Part shown: positions 53,403 through 62,741 of the stretch, one piece after another
How positions within the stretch are numbered: the first letter of the stretch is position 1
Layout: each line of letters starts with the position of its first letter
NCBI RefSeq assembly: GCF_900112065.1
Contig: NZ_FOKE01000001.1
Location: 388,828-452,827, forward strand
DNA: 64,000 nucleotides
From: Cohnella sp. OV330
Lineage (GTDB): Bacteria; Bacillota; Bacilli; Paenibacillales; Paenibacillaceae
Direction: 5' to 3'
Program-made: the position numbers and the translations under genes
The notes under the pieces: generated by a model
Database searches by the model: none
What the model saw: the letters and a program-made list of their open reading frames with translations, nothing else
Told to the model about the DNA's origin: nothing

Positions 53403-55715
53403 CTACAGCGGCCGGATGAGCACGGTCTCTCCCGCGCGCATCGACAGCGCGAGCAAGCCGTCGGGGTGCCGCGCCGCCGCGTCAATCGGGCTTCCGTCTG
53501 GCCATATCGCCCGGACCGGCAACCCTACGCCTGCGCGCAGCCGGAGCGTCTCGCCGCCGGTCGACGTCACGCGCGCTTCCGTCAGGCGGCCGTCGCGCCA
53601 CGCCAGATCCAGCTCGAAGCCGCCGCGCGCGCGAAGGCCCGAGATGCTGCCCGCGGACCATGCCGCCGGCAGCGCCGGGAGCAGCGCGATATGGTCGAGA
53701 TGGCTCTGGAGCAGCATCTCGGCGATGCCGGCGATCGCGCCGAAGTTCCCGTCGATCTGGAAGGGCGGATGATTGTCGAACAGGTTCGGCAGGGTCGACA
53801 TGCGCAGCAGAGCCATCGTATGTTCGTACGCTTTCTCCCCGTCCAGGAGCCTCGCCCAGAAGTTGATGATCCAAGCGCGGCTCCATCCCGTATGTCCGCC
53901 GCCGTTTTCCAACCGGTGCAGAAGGGTCTCCTTCGCTGCATTCGCGAGCGCCGGCGTCGCGGCCGGACTGATCGTCGTGCCCGGATGCAGGCCGAACAAG
54001 TGGGAGATATGACGGTGCCCCGGCTCCTGCTCCTCATAATCCTCCAGCCACTCCTGCAGCCGGCCGCCCCTGCCGATCTTCATTTCCGGCAAACGTCCCT
54101 TGGTCTCCTCCCACAGGAGGCGATCCGCCTCGTCCGTGTCCAGAATCAGACTGGACTGAATGCAGGCATCCAGCAGCTCCGTAATAATCTGCGTGTCCAT
54201 CGCCGGACCGTAGCACAGCGTGCCGGTCTCGCCGTTCGGCAGCCGGTAGACGTTCTCCGGGGAGACGGACGGATTCGTGACAAGATACCCTTCAGGGCTC
54301 TCCACGAGGAAGTCGACGAAAAACAACGCAGCTTCCTTCATCGTGTCATAGGCACGCCTTAAAAACCGCTCGTCCGGATTAAAACGGTAATGCTCCCACA
54401 TGTGCAAGGTCAGCCATGCGGCGCCCATCACCCACTGCGTCGCCGGTCCGTAAATATCCTGCGGCGCGGTATCGGCCCAAATATCCGTATTGTGGTGCGC
54501 GACGAAGCCGCGGCAGCCGTACATCTCGCGAGCCGTCGTTCTGCCGCTCTCCCGCATGCGCTCGACCAGCTCGAACAAGGGCTCGTGGCATTCCGCGAGA
54601 TTGCACGACTCCGCCGGCCAGTAGTTCATTTGCGTATTGATGTTGATCGTATATTTGCTGTCCCACGGCGGCGTCATCGAGTCGTTCCAGATTCCCTGCA
54701 GGTTCGCCGGGAGCGAGCCCGGCCTGCTGCCGGAGAGGAGCAGGTACCGGCCGAAGTGGAAATACAGTGTGATCAGCCCGGCATCCTCGGCGCCCTGCGA
54801 GACTCGCTCCAGCCGCTGCGCGACGGATCGGCCGTTTGCCACTTCCTCGCGCGAGCCTAACGTCAGCTTCATTCGATCGAACAGCGGCGCGAAATCTGCG
54901 ATATGCCTCGTCTTTGACCGCTCATACGTCTCCGCCGCCGCGCCGTTCAACACGTCCAGACACTGAGCCTCGGGCTCCGGGTAACGGAACGTGCTTGCCG
55001 CCGTCAAAATCAGCGTCACGGCGTCGGCACCTTCAACGAATAGATGCTCGCCAATGACGCGGACCTTCCCGCCGCTGGCCACGGCTTTCACCGCTGCCGT
55101 GTAGGACAGCCCATCCCGTCCGCCGCAATCGTTGCTCATCGTGACCGTATCGGTGCCAACTCGGCCCGACCGGTCCATATAGCGACCTTTGTTCCGCTCG
55201 AATCGCGTATTAAAGGAGATCGCCCCCGGGCGGTCCGCCGTAAAGCGAATGAAAATCGCCTGATCCGGGTAACTGCTGAATACTTCCCTATGGTACTTAA
55301 TCCCACCGTATTCGTAGTCAACCGACGCGACCGCCGATGCCAGATCGAGCTCCCTGCGATACAGCGACGTCTCGCCCTCGGGATGATCGTACCGGATGAC
55401 CAGATTGCCCGCCGTCAGGTAGTGCCGCTCGCTCCGCGGCGTAGCGGACAGCGCGGCTTCCGCCAGACGATGCGCTTCCTTCAGCCTGCCCTCGAACACC
55501 AGCTTCCGCACTTCGGGCAGATAGGTCAAGGCGTCCGGATTGTTGCGATTGCGCGGTCCGCCGTACCAGACGGAGTCTTCATTGAACTGGATCAACTCCT
55601 CTTCGACCGTGCCGAACACCATGGCGCCCAGTCGCCCGTTCCCCACCGGCAGCGCCGAATTCCAGTCCTTCGCCGGCTCATCGTAGGACATTAGCGTTTC
55701 AGATGACAGATTCAT
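53403..55715 (-). CDS. GH95 family glycoside hydrolase
   Basis: 770 residues, the typical length. The N-terminal GH95 domain is clear ([33 protein letters not shown]). The catalytic (alpha/alpha)6 barrel contains [60 protein letters not shown] and [22 protein letters not shown]95 enzymes are inverting alpha-L-fucosidases or alpha-L-galactosidases and can act on pectin or hemicellulose side chains. No signal peptide. ATG 55715 follows AAAGGAG. It closes the locus, convergent with the binding-protein gene. Confidence 0.93.
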   Translation of the reverse strand: MNLSSETLMSYDEPAKDWNSALPVGNGRLGAMVFGTVEEELIQFNEDSVWYGGPRNRNNPDALTYLPEVRKLVFEGRLKEAHRLAEAALSATPRSERHYLTAGNLVIRYDHPEGETSLYRRELDLASAVASVDYEYGGIKYHREVFSSYPDQAIFIRFTADRPGAISFNTRFERNKGRYMDRSGRVGTDTVTMSNDCGGRDGLSYTAAVKAVASGGKVRVIGEHLFVEGADAVTLILTAASTFRYPEPEAQCLDVLNGAAAETYERSKTRHIADFAPLFDRMKLTLGSREEVANGRSVAQRLERVSQGAEDAGLITLYFHFGRYLLLSGSRPGSLPANLQGIWNDSMTPPWDSKYTININTQMNYWPAESCNLAECHEPLFELVERMRESGRTTAREMYGCRGFVAHHNTDIWADTAPQDIYGPATQWVMGAAWLTLHMWEHYRFNPDERFLRRAYDTMKEAALFFVDFLVESPEGYLVTNPSVSPENVYRLPNGETGTLCYGPAMDTQIITELLDACIQSSLILDTDEADRLLWEETKGRLPEMKIGRGGRLQEWLEDYEEQEPGHRHISHLFGLHPGTTISPAATPALANAAKETLLHRLENGGGHTGWSRAWIINFWARLLDGEKAYEHTMALLRMSTLPNLFDNHPPFQIDGNFGAIAGIAEMLLQSHLDHIALLPALPAAWSAGSISGLRARGGFELDLAWRDGRLTEARVTSTGGETLRLRAGVGLPVRAIWPDGSPIDAAARHPDGLLALSMRAGETVLIRPL

Positions 55716-55843
55716 TCGCCGCTCTCCTTTACTTTACGGGACTTTCCGAGCATTCCCCTTAAGTATAGGACAACAGATCGCCAATATCTTGGGAGAGCGG
55801 CGTTTCTTTTTCGCCAATTTATATATTTTTGTCCTTCTCACGC

Positions 55844-55874
55844 AAACAAGCCGACCGCTAGGGTCGGCTTGTTT
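55844..55874. terminator. Terminator after cupin gene
   Basis: AAACAAGCCGACC and GGTCGGCTTGTTT form a perfect 13-bp stem with loop GCTAG. Confidence 0.9.
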
Positions 55875-55892
55875 GTCTATCCGCGCTTATCG

Positions 55893-56453
55893 CTATCGTT
55901 CAGCGGCTTCCGCATCCGCCTTCGTCGGATGAACCGTGCCGAACGGGTGCTGCGGCGGCGCATAAATGACGTATACCTTAAGCGGCTTGTCGCCCGTATT
56001 GGTCACATTATGCCAGGTGCCGGCAGGGACCATGATCGCATCGCCCTCGCCAGCCGCGACTTGGTAGTCCAGCCGGTCCTTGGATTTCCCCATTTGAACC
56101 AGGCCCTGACCCTCTTCGATCCGGATAAACTGATCCGTGTGCGGGTGCACCTCGAGACCGATGTCGCTGCCGACGGGAATGCTCATCACGGTCACCTGGA
56201 AGTGCTCCCCGGTCCATATGGCGGTTCGGAACGTCTCGTTCTGCTCCGTCGCCTTTTCAATGTTGCTGACAAGCGGTTGCTTCCCATAATCCTTCATGGC
56301 CGTCCCTGCTGCGGGCTGCGAGCTGAACCGCTCATTGCCGTAAGGGCTCGGATACGCAGGCTGCCGGAAATAAGGATAGCTGAAGTTGCGATACAGCTGC
56401 CATACATAATAGGAATACGCAGGGTTCGAAACGGCTTGAGGCAAAGCTTGCAT
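55893..56453 (-). CDS. Cupin-domain protein
   Basis: About 186 residues. A Tyr/Pro-rich N-terminal 55 residues (YYVWQLYRNFSYPYFRQPAY) precede a single cupin barrel with metal ligands in LEVHPHTDQFIRIEEGQGLV and VPAGTWHNVTNTG. The N-terminus resembles spore-coat-like extensions. ATG 56453 has AAGGG nine bases upstream; 56462 is the alternative. Likely a sugar- or metal-binding small enzyme; substrate unknown. Confidence 0.85.
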   Translation of the reverse strand: MQALPQAVSNPAYSYYVWQLYRNFSYPYFRQPAYPSPYGNERFSSQPAAGTAMKDYGKQPLVSNIEKATEQNETFRTAIWTGEHFQVTVMSIPVGSDIGLEVHPHTDQFIRIEEGQGLVQMGKSKDRLDYQVAAGEGDAIMVPAGTWHNVTNTGDKPLKVYVIYAPPQHPFGTVHPTKADAEAAER

Positions 56454-56578
56454 CGGGTTCATCCCTTCATGCTTAATTACCTCATCCTATGCCCAGTATG
56501 GGTAAACGTACCTTGGTCATCGCAAGCCTGCTATGATAAGGGTATAAAGCGCTTTTTCATTTTGTGGAGGTGAGCTCC

Positions 56579-56866
56579 GTGTCAAAAGGAACCCGAAAAA
56601 TCGCGCTTGCCGTCATCCTCCTACTCATCGTCTACTTCCTCTTTTTCCCTTCCATAACGCCTCAATTAGCCGTGAGAAAGCAGCTATTGATCTCCTTTCA
56701 CCCGATTAAAGCCGTCACTGTTGAAGTGCGACAAGGAAAAAATAAACACGATCCTAAGTATGGCGACCTCTATGAAGTATCGGATCCTGATATCGCCGAA
56801 TCATTTATCTATGTAAAAAAGTCATGGCTAGGTTGGCGAGTAACCTCTGTCGGATCGGGGCCTTAA
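56579..56866 (+). CDS. Small membrane-anchored protein
   Basis: 95 residues from GTG 56579 (GGAGG upstream). One N-terminal membrane segment (ALAVILLLIVYFLFFPSI) and an extracytoplasmic domain of about 65 residues (KAVTVEVRQGKNKHDPKYGD, LYEVSDPDIAESFIYVKKSW). The domain resembles a small DUF3139-like fold, but I am not sure. Followed by a terminator. Confidence 0.6.
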   Translation: MSKGTRKIALAVILLLIVYFLFFPSITPQLAVRKQLLISFHPIKAVTVEVRQGKNKHDPKYGDLYEVSDPDIAESFIYVKKSWLGWRVTSVGSGP

Positions 56867-56884
56867 AGGATTTGCAGCACGCAA

Positions 56885-56921
56885 AAATCCCCTCAAACGG
56901 CGCTTCCGTTCGAGGGGATTT
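56885..56921. terminator. Terminator between convergent genes
   Basis: AAATCCCCTC (56885-56894) pairs with GAGGGGATTT (56912-56921), with an inner AACGG/CCGTT stem. Confidence 0.9.
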
Positions 56922-56942
56922 CCGTTTTATTCTCGCTTCAGC

Positions 56943-57893
56943 TTAAGTCCCGAGTATCCGCTTCCGATTCAGCACCGCCGCATTCGGCGGCCCGTAATCG
57001 TGCATCACGTCGACCTTCGAGATCTCGTCGTTATACACTTTGAACGAGCGGATGGCCGAATACGAGTCGATCTCGGTGACATACACTTTGCCGTCGAAGT
57101 ACGACATGTAATACGGCACGCCTTTGAAGCCCATTTTCGTATACAGATCCTCGGCGGTGCTAAAGTCGGACAAGTCCTTCAGTCGAATGAATCGGTTGTA
57201 ATACACCGTGATGTAGTAATAGGAACCGATCTTCTTAATATCGTTCATTGCGCGGTAGCCTTCCGGCACGTCGTACTTTTGCTGCAAGGAGAAGGTGCCG
57301 TCTTTGTAGTTAGCGACCAGGATCTGGTTGGGTCCGCTTACGAAGTACATCAAGCCGTCGATGATCGAGAACGATCTGACATAAGACGCCTCCATATACG
57401 GAAGGTTCTTCTTGCTGTCGATCACGACATGGCCGTTTTTGACCGACAGGGTGTACATGTTCTGCGTGTCCGAGGTAAGGACATAAAACTTCTGGGTGGC
57501 AGGATCGTAGATGGTTCGATGCGGTCTGCCCTTGATGTCGCCGATCGCCTGGGTTCTGACGAAGCCCTTGGTCGTCAAGGTATAAACGATCAGGCGATCC
57601 CGGCCAGTGTCTTCGGCGATGAAGATGGTGCCGTTGCCCGCGATGGAGTGAGGAGCGGCTATGTAATCGTCAAGCACTTTCCATTGACTGATCGGAAGCT
57701 TTACGTCCTTGCTGTAGATGATTCTATGATTCCAGGAATCCGTGATGAAGTAGAGGCCCGAGATCTTGGTAATGTACATCGGCGAATACAAGCGGTCTGC
57801 ATAGGTGGCGGTAGCGGCGTTTGTTGGCGTCGATTGGAACAATAGCGCGATCAAGGCTACGAGCATCGTCAAGCGCAAGCCAGCTTTTCTCAA
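56943..57893 (-). CDS. Secreted beta-propeller protein
   Basis: About 316 residues from TTG 57893 (AAGGG upstream). A signal peptide (LRLTMLVALIALLFQSTPTN, cut near ANAATA) leads into repeated blade-like stretches (SPMYITKISGLYFITDSWNH, GTIFIAEDTGRDRLIVYT, SYYYITVYYNRFIRLKDLSD), consistent with a six-bladed NHL/SMP-30-like propeller. No catalytic residues identified; probably a secreted binding protein. Confidence 0.78.
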   Translation of the reverse strand: MRKAGLRLTMLVALIALLFQSTPTNAATATYADRLYSPMYITKISGLYFITDSWNHRIIYSKDVKLPISQWKVLDDYIAAPHSIAGNGTIFIAEDTGRDRLIVYTLTTKGFVRTQAIGDIKGRPHRTIYDPATQKFYVLTSDTQNMYTLSVKNGHVVIDSKKNLPYMEASYVRSFSIIDGLMYFVSGPNQILVANYKDGTFSLQQKYDVPEGYRAMNDIKKIGSYYYITVYYNRFIRLKDLSDFSTAEDLYTKMGFKGVPYYMSYFDGKVYVTEIDSYSAIRSFKVYNDEISKVDVMHDYGPPNAAVLNRKRILGT

Positions 57894-58049
57894 AAAATAT
57901 CCCTTCCCCTCTAGTTGATGGTCACAGAATATATAACCGCAATTTGCCTGTTTCGTAACAGGAGAGGACAATCTGGGACAAAAAGAGGGGCCGCTCGCGC
58001 AAAAAATATAAGCGCCTCTTCGAGAGAAGCGCTGCGGTACAACGAGTTT

Positions 58050-58301
58050 CTATTGTTTTGGATCGGAATCGGCTGGTATCGCCGGATGGCTGAGCGCGTA
58101 GCCTAACGGCACCGGCTTAGGATCTACCCATGTAAAATGCTTGCGCTCTTCTTGCGGACGCGGGGAAGGTTCTTTTGCGACAACAACGCCGGCATGATTG
58201 GCTTTGGCATAGTTGAGCGATTGAACGACAAACGTACCTCCCAGCACAAGCACGCAGAGTCCTCCGATCGCTACCGCCAACTTGGTTCCCTTTACGTTCA
58301 A
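58050..58301 (-). CDS. Small membrane-anchored protein
   Basis: About 83 residues from TTG 58301 (GGAGG seven bases upstream). One membrane segment (LAVAIGGLCVLVLGGTFVV) near the N-terminus and a Pro-rich extracytoplasmic tail. No family recognised. Confidence 0.55.
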   Translation of the reverse strand: MNVKGTKLAVAIGGLCVLVLGGTFVVQSLNYAKANHAGVVVAKEPSPRPQEERKHFTWVDPKPVPLGYALSHPAIPADSDPKQ

Positions 58302-58360
58302 TGTATCGCCTCCCATTTATTGTTATTCATACAGACGCAATGGAAGGCGCGAAGTTGCAG

Positions 58361-59254
58361 TCATCGCCGGGCAGATATCCTTTGATGAAACATCTCGTCT
58401 AACAACAGGATTTCCGCTTTTTGGCTGATGGCATGGTTCCCAAGCTTCACATCGATGATGAAGTCATTGCTCAGCATCTGCTGGTATCGGGAAATAATCT
58501 CACTTTCGGGCAGCTCGCCCATTGCCATCGTTTCGGCTGGGATTACCGGAATTCCGGCTTGCGCGACCAGGCGAATGTTCCGTTTAATATCTACGGCGAT
58601 CTTGCTTAGCGTGCTTGCACTTCTTGCCGTCTCGATATCCATCATTCCGTCATCCGTATAGAAATGTTTGTTGACGATCGCGAGCGCCGTATGCGAAATG
58701 TGAAAGGCCTGAATGTCCTTTTGGATTTCATAATGCAAACCCGCCGATTCAAATATTTGGGCAAGCTCTTTCACTCTTTCGGTCGTCAGTCCGTTTATTT
58801 CGCCAAAAATGGTTCCTTGATGTTTTTCGGAACCGAATTGGGCATACAGGACATCTTCCTTGATGTCTCCACCGGCGCCAGGGAATCCCGGAAGCAAGCG
58901 ATCGCCCACGATATCAAGCCAAGCGTCATAGCCAATGGTGTTGGTCAAGGTGACGATGGTCTTGCTCCGATTGTGCTTGATCGCCGACAGGGCGGATTCG
59001 GCCTGATCGTATCGAACGGGAACAAAGACATAATCATAAATATCGTCGTTATCCAGCTTTTCTATCGTCTTGATCGATATTTGCTTGATCGTCCCGTCAT
59101 CGTTGTATTTCAGACCGTCCCTTTTCAGCGCCTCCAGTCTCTTCCCTCGCGCCAGTATCGTGACGTCAAGTCCCGACTGTGCGAATCGGAGTGCATATAC
59201 GCTGCCAATCACGCCGGCGCCAAAAATCAAAAGTCGATATGGTTTGGTAATCAT
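58361..59254 (-). CDS. Ketopantoate reductase (ApbA/PanE)-like protein
   Basis: About 297 residues. The N-terminal Rossmann motif LLIFGAGVIGSVYALRFAQS and the following VTILARGKRLEALKRDGL are typical. The C-terminal helical domain resembles ApbA_C. Such proteins reduce 2-keto acids with NADPH; the true PanE role is not assured since this subgroup lacks clear pantoate-binding residues in what I can see. ATG 59254 has GGAG upstream. Divergent from a TetR gene, likely its regulator. Confidence 0.8.
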   Translation of the reverse strand: MITKPYRLLIFGAGVIGSVYALRFAQSGLDVTILARGKRLEALKRDGLKYNDDGTIKQISIKTIEKLDNDDIYDYVFVPVRYDQAESALSAIKHNRSKTIVTLTNTIGYDAWLDIVGDRLLPGFPGAGGDIKEDVLYAQFGSEKHQGTIFGEINGLTTERVKELAQIFESAGLHYEIQKDIQAFHISHTALAIVNKHFYTDDGMMDIETARSASTLSKIAVDIKRNIRLVAQAGIPVIPAETMAMGELPESEIISRYQQMLSNDFIIDVKLGNHAISQKAEILLLDEMFHQRISARR

Positions 59255-59414
59255 AATGCTCCATCCTTTCATTGAATCAGTCACAGATTGTTTAAGCAAC
59301 ACCTGTTTGATAGGATATTAATATCGCATGCTTATGAATTCAACCGGCAGAGCGGGATGATCGTCGCATAGGCAACACATGGTAAGATCTGATGTGTAAC
59401 AAGGAGATATAAAA

Positions 59415-60002
59415 ATGGTCAATCAGGAAGATCCAAGGGTGCTGCGCACACGGGAGTTAATACAAGCGGCGTTTAGAGATTTATTGCGGAGAAAAGGATT
59501 CGATGCGATCACCATCAAAGATATCGCCCAGAAAGCAACCATTAACCGCGCCACCTTTTATGCCCATTTTGAAGATAAATACGCTTTGCTCGACGAAGTC
59601 ACGGAACTGGCTTTTGATGCCATGATTCCTGAGCAAGTGACGCATGCGCAGGCGTTCACGGATGATATATGCGACCGGCTGATTTTGGCGACGCACCAGT
59701 ACATCGTTGATTTTTATCGGAACTGCAGGATGGATTCCCATTCGATGGCGACGCTTGTCGATGAAAAAATAAAGAAAATGCTGCAGCAAACGATAGCGCG
59801 CATTTTCCTGAAAGGGGATTTTCCCCAACGGGAGGACAGGCATCATATAGAAATCATGGCGGCCATGACAGGTTCGGCGATCTATGGCGCTGCGCACTAT
59901 TGGTTAAATGTCGAGGAAAAAGATCGAACCGACGTGCTTGCAGACTTGGTTCGTCCCTATGTCATGAACGGTCTGGGGCTGTATCGCAATGGCGATGCAT
60001 AG
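59415..60002 (+). CDS. TetR/AcrR-family regulator
   Basis: 195 residues. The N-terminal HTH is typical: RELIQAAFRDLLRRKGFDAI, TIKDIAQKATINRATFYAHF, EDKYALLDEV. The C-terminal ligand domain fits the TetR_C group often found with oxidoreductases. ATG 59415 follows AAGGAG. It is divergent from the ApbA-like gene and is its probable repressor. Confidence 0.9.
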   Translation: MVNQEDPRVLRTRELIQAAFRDLLRRKGFDAITIKDIAQKATINRATFYAHFEDKYALLDEVTELAFDAMIPEQVTHAQAFTDDICDRLILATHQYIVDFYRNCRMDSHSMATLVDEKIKKMLQQTIARIFLKGDFPQREDRHHIEIMAAMTGSAIYGAAHYWLNVEEKDRTDVLADLVRPYVMNGLGLYRNGDA

Positions 60003-60004
60003 CC

Positions 60005-60472
60005 CTATTGATGAATCGCAAAGTCCCTCGCGCACTTCTCGATCAGCATGCAAAAAGAACGATTGTGCCCGACAAGAAAAGAAGAACAGTCGTATCGGCC
60101 GCGAGCGGGCTCGAAAGTGACTAGCAAGCGATGCTTCATATAAGCCATCGCCGCCTGCACGAACCGATCCGCCAGAGGAGAGGAAATGAACGTAATATAG
60201 GCGTACAGGGAGTGATCCTCCGGCTCGTCGAGCACGCTGACCCCTGCGCAGGAAAACTCCGTGGCGATTCCGATTCGCTTGAACTGCGTCAGCGCGCCGA
60301 GCAGCTCCGCGTCGATCTCCGTTTGCCCGAGCCTGGCCGTCTGCTTGGCCTTTCGCCTGACCTTCGGCCGCTCCATCCATTCGGCGAGCTCCAGTCTTCG
60401 CCTCTGCCACCGCTGGTCGGAATGCCGGCTGACGACGAGCTCTCCGGTGTCGCCGATGTCTGCATAAGTCAT
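60005..60472 (-). CDS. Unknown basic protein
   Basis: 155 residues from ATG 60472, with GGGAGG upstream. Cysteines at ATEFSCAGVSV and the later CSSFLVGHNRSFCML are suggestive of metal binding, but no family is recognised. It converges on the TetR gene with a two-base gap. An overlapping frame on the same strand (59904-60506) is a shadow. Confidence 0.6.
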   Translation of the reverse strand: MTYADIGDTGELVVSRHSDQRWQRRRLELAEWMERPKVRRKAKQTARLGQTEIDAELLGALTQFKRIGIATEFSCAGVSVLDEPEDHSLYAYITFISSPLADRFVQAAMAYMKHRLLVTFEPARGRYDCSSFLVGHNRSFCMLIEKCARDFAIHQ

Positions 60473-60617
60473 CTTCCTCACCTCCCGCTGCGCTTGTTTC
60501 TTTCATTACCCCGCGGCCGATTGTTGTACTTAACGCGTCTCGCGTGTCTCGAGAGCAACTTTGGATTCATCGATGACGTCTAGTTTAAGGAAACGATTGT
60601 AAGGGGGCCCGATTCAT

Positions 60618-61125
60618 ATGACGATCCTCAACCGATTGCTCGCCGTCACGATTCTGGCGGGCGTTCTCGTGACGGCGATCGGCTGCGCTTCTTCCGAAAC
60701 GAATCCTAAAATGAATGCCGTTGCTTCAGAGAGCGCCTCTATTATAGCCGAACAGACGATTCAGCCATCCACCGCGTCGGTGTCAGCCCCCATTGAGGCG
60801 TCGCAGGAGACATCCGCATTTGCTTTAAAAGTAGGAGATGAGCTGCTTCATCTGCAGGATTGGGACGACCGCACGGATCTTGAAGGCTTACTCGGCAAGC
60901 CGCTCTCGCAGAAGACCGAAGCGCTGAAAAACGCCTAGCGGAATCGTCGTCGGAAGTACGGTAGCAGAGGTGAAAAAGGCATACCCGGATGTTGGATTCG
61001 GCGACGGACGCACAGATCCGGATAATGCCGCTTATCGTCTAAGCGATAAGGACGGGCGAAATCTTGAGTTTGACGTCAAGAACGGAGCGGTCGCGAAGAT
61101 TCGTTTGTTTTTCTTGATTCCATGA
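60618..61125 (+). pseudogene. Lipoprotein gene broken by deletion and frame change
   Basis: ATG 60618 begins a lipoprotein signal (LLAVTILAGVLVTAIGCASS, lipobox with Cys), a Ser/Thr-rich linker and a domain reaching LLGKPLSQKTEALKNA, then TAG. From about 60940 another frame continues the same kind of domain (GIVVGSTVAEVKKAYPDVGF, NLEFDVKNGAVAKIRLFFLI, TGA at 61123). The two parts look like one protein from which a middle piece was lost. Confidence 0.6.
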
Positions 61126-61185
61126 GTGAAATAAAGTCCTAAAATATGCAATTCAAAAAATATAGATTTATAGAATGAACATAAA

Positions 61186-61214
61186 AACGCTAGGCTTTTA
61201 CTTCTCCTAGCGTT
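61186..61214. terminator. Terminator hairpin
   Basis: AACGCTAGG (61186-61194) pairs with CCTAGCGTT (61206-61214), followed by ATTT. Confidence 0.75.
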
Positions 61215-61217
61215 ATT

Positions 61218-61337
61218 TCAATCGGCATCGATATTTATGCTTATCCCAAGTCTGACCACGATCAGGTTGCGAATCGTGCTCTTGCCACTGCCATTGTTCC
61301 CGGCAAATACATACATGATAGGTGTCCAATCAAGCAT
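61218..61337 (-). pseudogene. Zeta-toxin-like ATPase N-terminal remnant
   Basis: On the minus strand, ATG 61337 opens a 39-residue frame MLDWTPIMYVFAGNNGSGKS followed by TIRNLIVVRLGISINIDAD and TGA. The P-loop GNNGSGKST and the following NIDAD match the start of zeta-toxin/UDP-N-acetylglucosamine-kinase-like ATPases. The remaining 150 or so residues are absent. The surrounding stretch 61126-61464 has no other gene. Confidence 0.6.
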
Positions 61338-61464
61338 TCGAGGACCGTTCACTGACGGCTACAACATAAGATCTTTAATCTGATCCATTGACCTCACCAT
61401 CCAAGCACGTTAGTTATATTTGCTTAAAATTATACCATACCGGCGCAGCAATCATTCCTCATAC

Positions 61465-62664
61465 TCATTCACCCGCCACGCCCCTCCTTCTCGACCCCTT
61501 CATCGACACCGCGAAGCAAATCAGCAGCACCACGGCGGCGAGCGTATACGGCGCATTGATCTCGATGTCGAACAGCACGCCGGCGACGATCGGTCCGACG
61601 ATGTTGCCGAGGCTCGTGAAGGCGGAGTTTAACCCCGCGACGTAACCTTGCTGGTCCTTGGCCAATTTAGACATCTGCGTGCCAATCGTGGGGCGCAGGA
61701 TATCGATGGCGAGGAACACGACGAAGGTGACGGCAAAGATCAGCCAGAACTGGTGCACGAACAGCATCAGCAGGACGAAGATTCCCGCGACGAGCAGACA
61801 GGCGGTGATGATGCTTTTCTCCCCGAACCGGTTCAGCAGCCAGCTGAAGATCGTGAGCTGCACGAAGGCGCCGGCGATCGAGCCGAACGTGATGACGAAG
61901 GCGATGTCCTTCGGATCGAAGCCGAACTTGTGATCGACGAAGAGCGAGTAGATCGTCTCGAAGTTGGCGAGGCCGAACGACATGACGAACACGATGATCA
62001 AGCTGAGAAAATAAGGCTCGCGGTACGAATACTTCAGTTGCGTGAGCAAACTGTTGGGCTTCTCGGCCACCACAGCTTGCGCAGGTTCGGCTCCTTTTAC
62101 AGGCAGAGATTCCTTGAGGAAAAACAAAGTCACGATGGCCGCGACGACGCCACCGACGCCTGCGGCATAGAACGGCGCGCGAATGCCGAATTCGGCGATA
62201 TAGCCGCCGATGCCGGGACCGATGATGAAGCCGGTCGTGATCGCGGCGTTCACGTATCCCATGCCGGCCGCGCGCTCTTCTTCCGTCGTGATGTCCGCCG
62301 CATAAACCATGACGGCCGGCATGATCATCGCCGCGCTGAGGCCGCCGAGCGCCCGCGATACGAACATCAGCACCGGCGAGTGCGCGATGCCGAACAAGCC
62401 TTCGGAGGCGGCGAATATGAACATGCCGATGACGATCATCCGCTTGCGGCCGACCGTGTCGGACATACGTCCGGCCAGCGGCGAGAACAGGAACTGGGCA
62501 AGCGAAAAGACGGCGATCATCAGCCCCATCAGGCTCCCGCTCACGCCCAGCTCGTTCATGAAGCTCGGCATGATCGGAATAATCAGGCCGATGCCGGTGA
62601 ATACCAAGAAAAGGTTCAGCATTAAGATGAGCAGCGCGCCCTGTTGTTTAACCAAGATAGCCAT
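61465..62664 (-). CDS. MFS multidrug-type transporter
   Basis: 399 residues, twelve predicted membrane segments. Motif A between segments 2 and 3 is GRMSDTVGRKRMIVIGMFI, and segment 5 shows the antiporter motif (ITTGFIIGPGIGGYIAEF). It resembles NorA/Bmr-type drug exporters. It is the second gene of an operon after a TetR gene (78-bp gap), and a half-palindrome similar to the TetR operator lies in the gap. ATG 62664 follows GGAGG. Confidence 0.92.
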   Translation of the reverse strand: MAILVKQQGALLILMLNLFLVFTGIGLIIPIMPSFMNELGVSGSLMGLMIAVFSLAQFLFSPLAGRMSDTVGRKRMIVIGMFIFAASEGLFGIAHSPVLMFVSRALGGLSAAMIMPAVMVYAADITTEEERAAGMGYVNAAITTGFIIGPGIGGYIAEFGIRAPFYAAGVGGVVAAIVTLFFLKESLPVKGAEPAQAVVAEKPNSLLTQLKYSYREPYFLSLIIVFVMSFGLANFETIYSLFVDHKFGFDPKDIAFVITFGSIAGAFVQLTIFSWLLNRFGEKSIITACLLVAGIFVLLMLFVHQFWLIFAVTFVVFLAIDILRPTIGTQMSKLAKDQQGYVAGLNSAFTSLGNIVGPIVAGVLFDIEINAPYTLAAVVLLICFAVSMKGSRRRGVAGE

Positions 62665-62693
62665 TTTCTAACGTCCTCCAAGTCGTTTCGCGA

Positions 62694-62707
62694 ATACTGA
62701 ATATTCA
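62694..62707. promoter_or_regulatory. Second TetR-operator-like half site
   Basis: ATACTGAAT (62694-62702) repeats one arm of the operator at 63362, and TGAATATTCA (62698-62707) is palindromic. It lies between the TetR stop and the MFS start. Confidence 0.45.
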
Positions 62708-62741
62708 TTCTAGATGTGGGCAAAAAAAAGGAAGGCCGCGG

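Noticed and set aside
52682..53419. Repeat-encoded proteins on either strand across the 51-bp array
   Set aside because: The frame changes at 50-bp units, starts lack ribosome sites, and both strands look equally open, as expected from a repeat with a period divisible by three.
59904..60506. 200-codon minus-strand frame overlapping the TetR gene end
   Set aside because: Shadow of the better-supported 60005-60472 gene in another frame.
61648..62625. 325-codon frame antisense to the MFS gene
   Set aside because: Charge-rich (Asp/Glu/Arg/His) shadow of a hydrophobic membrane protein; not a real protein.
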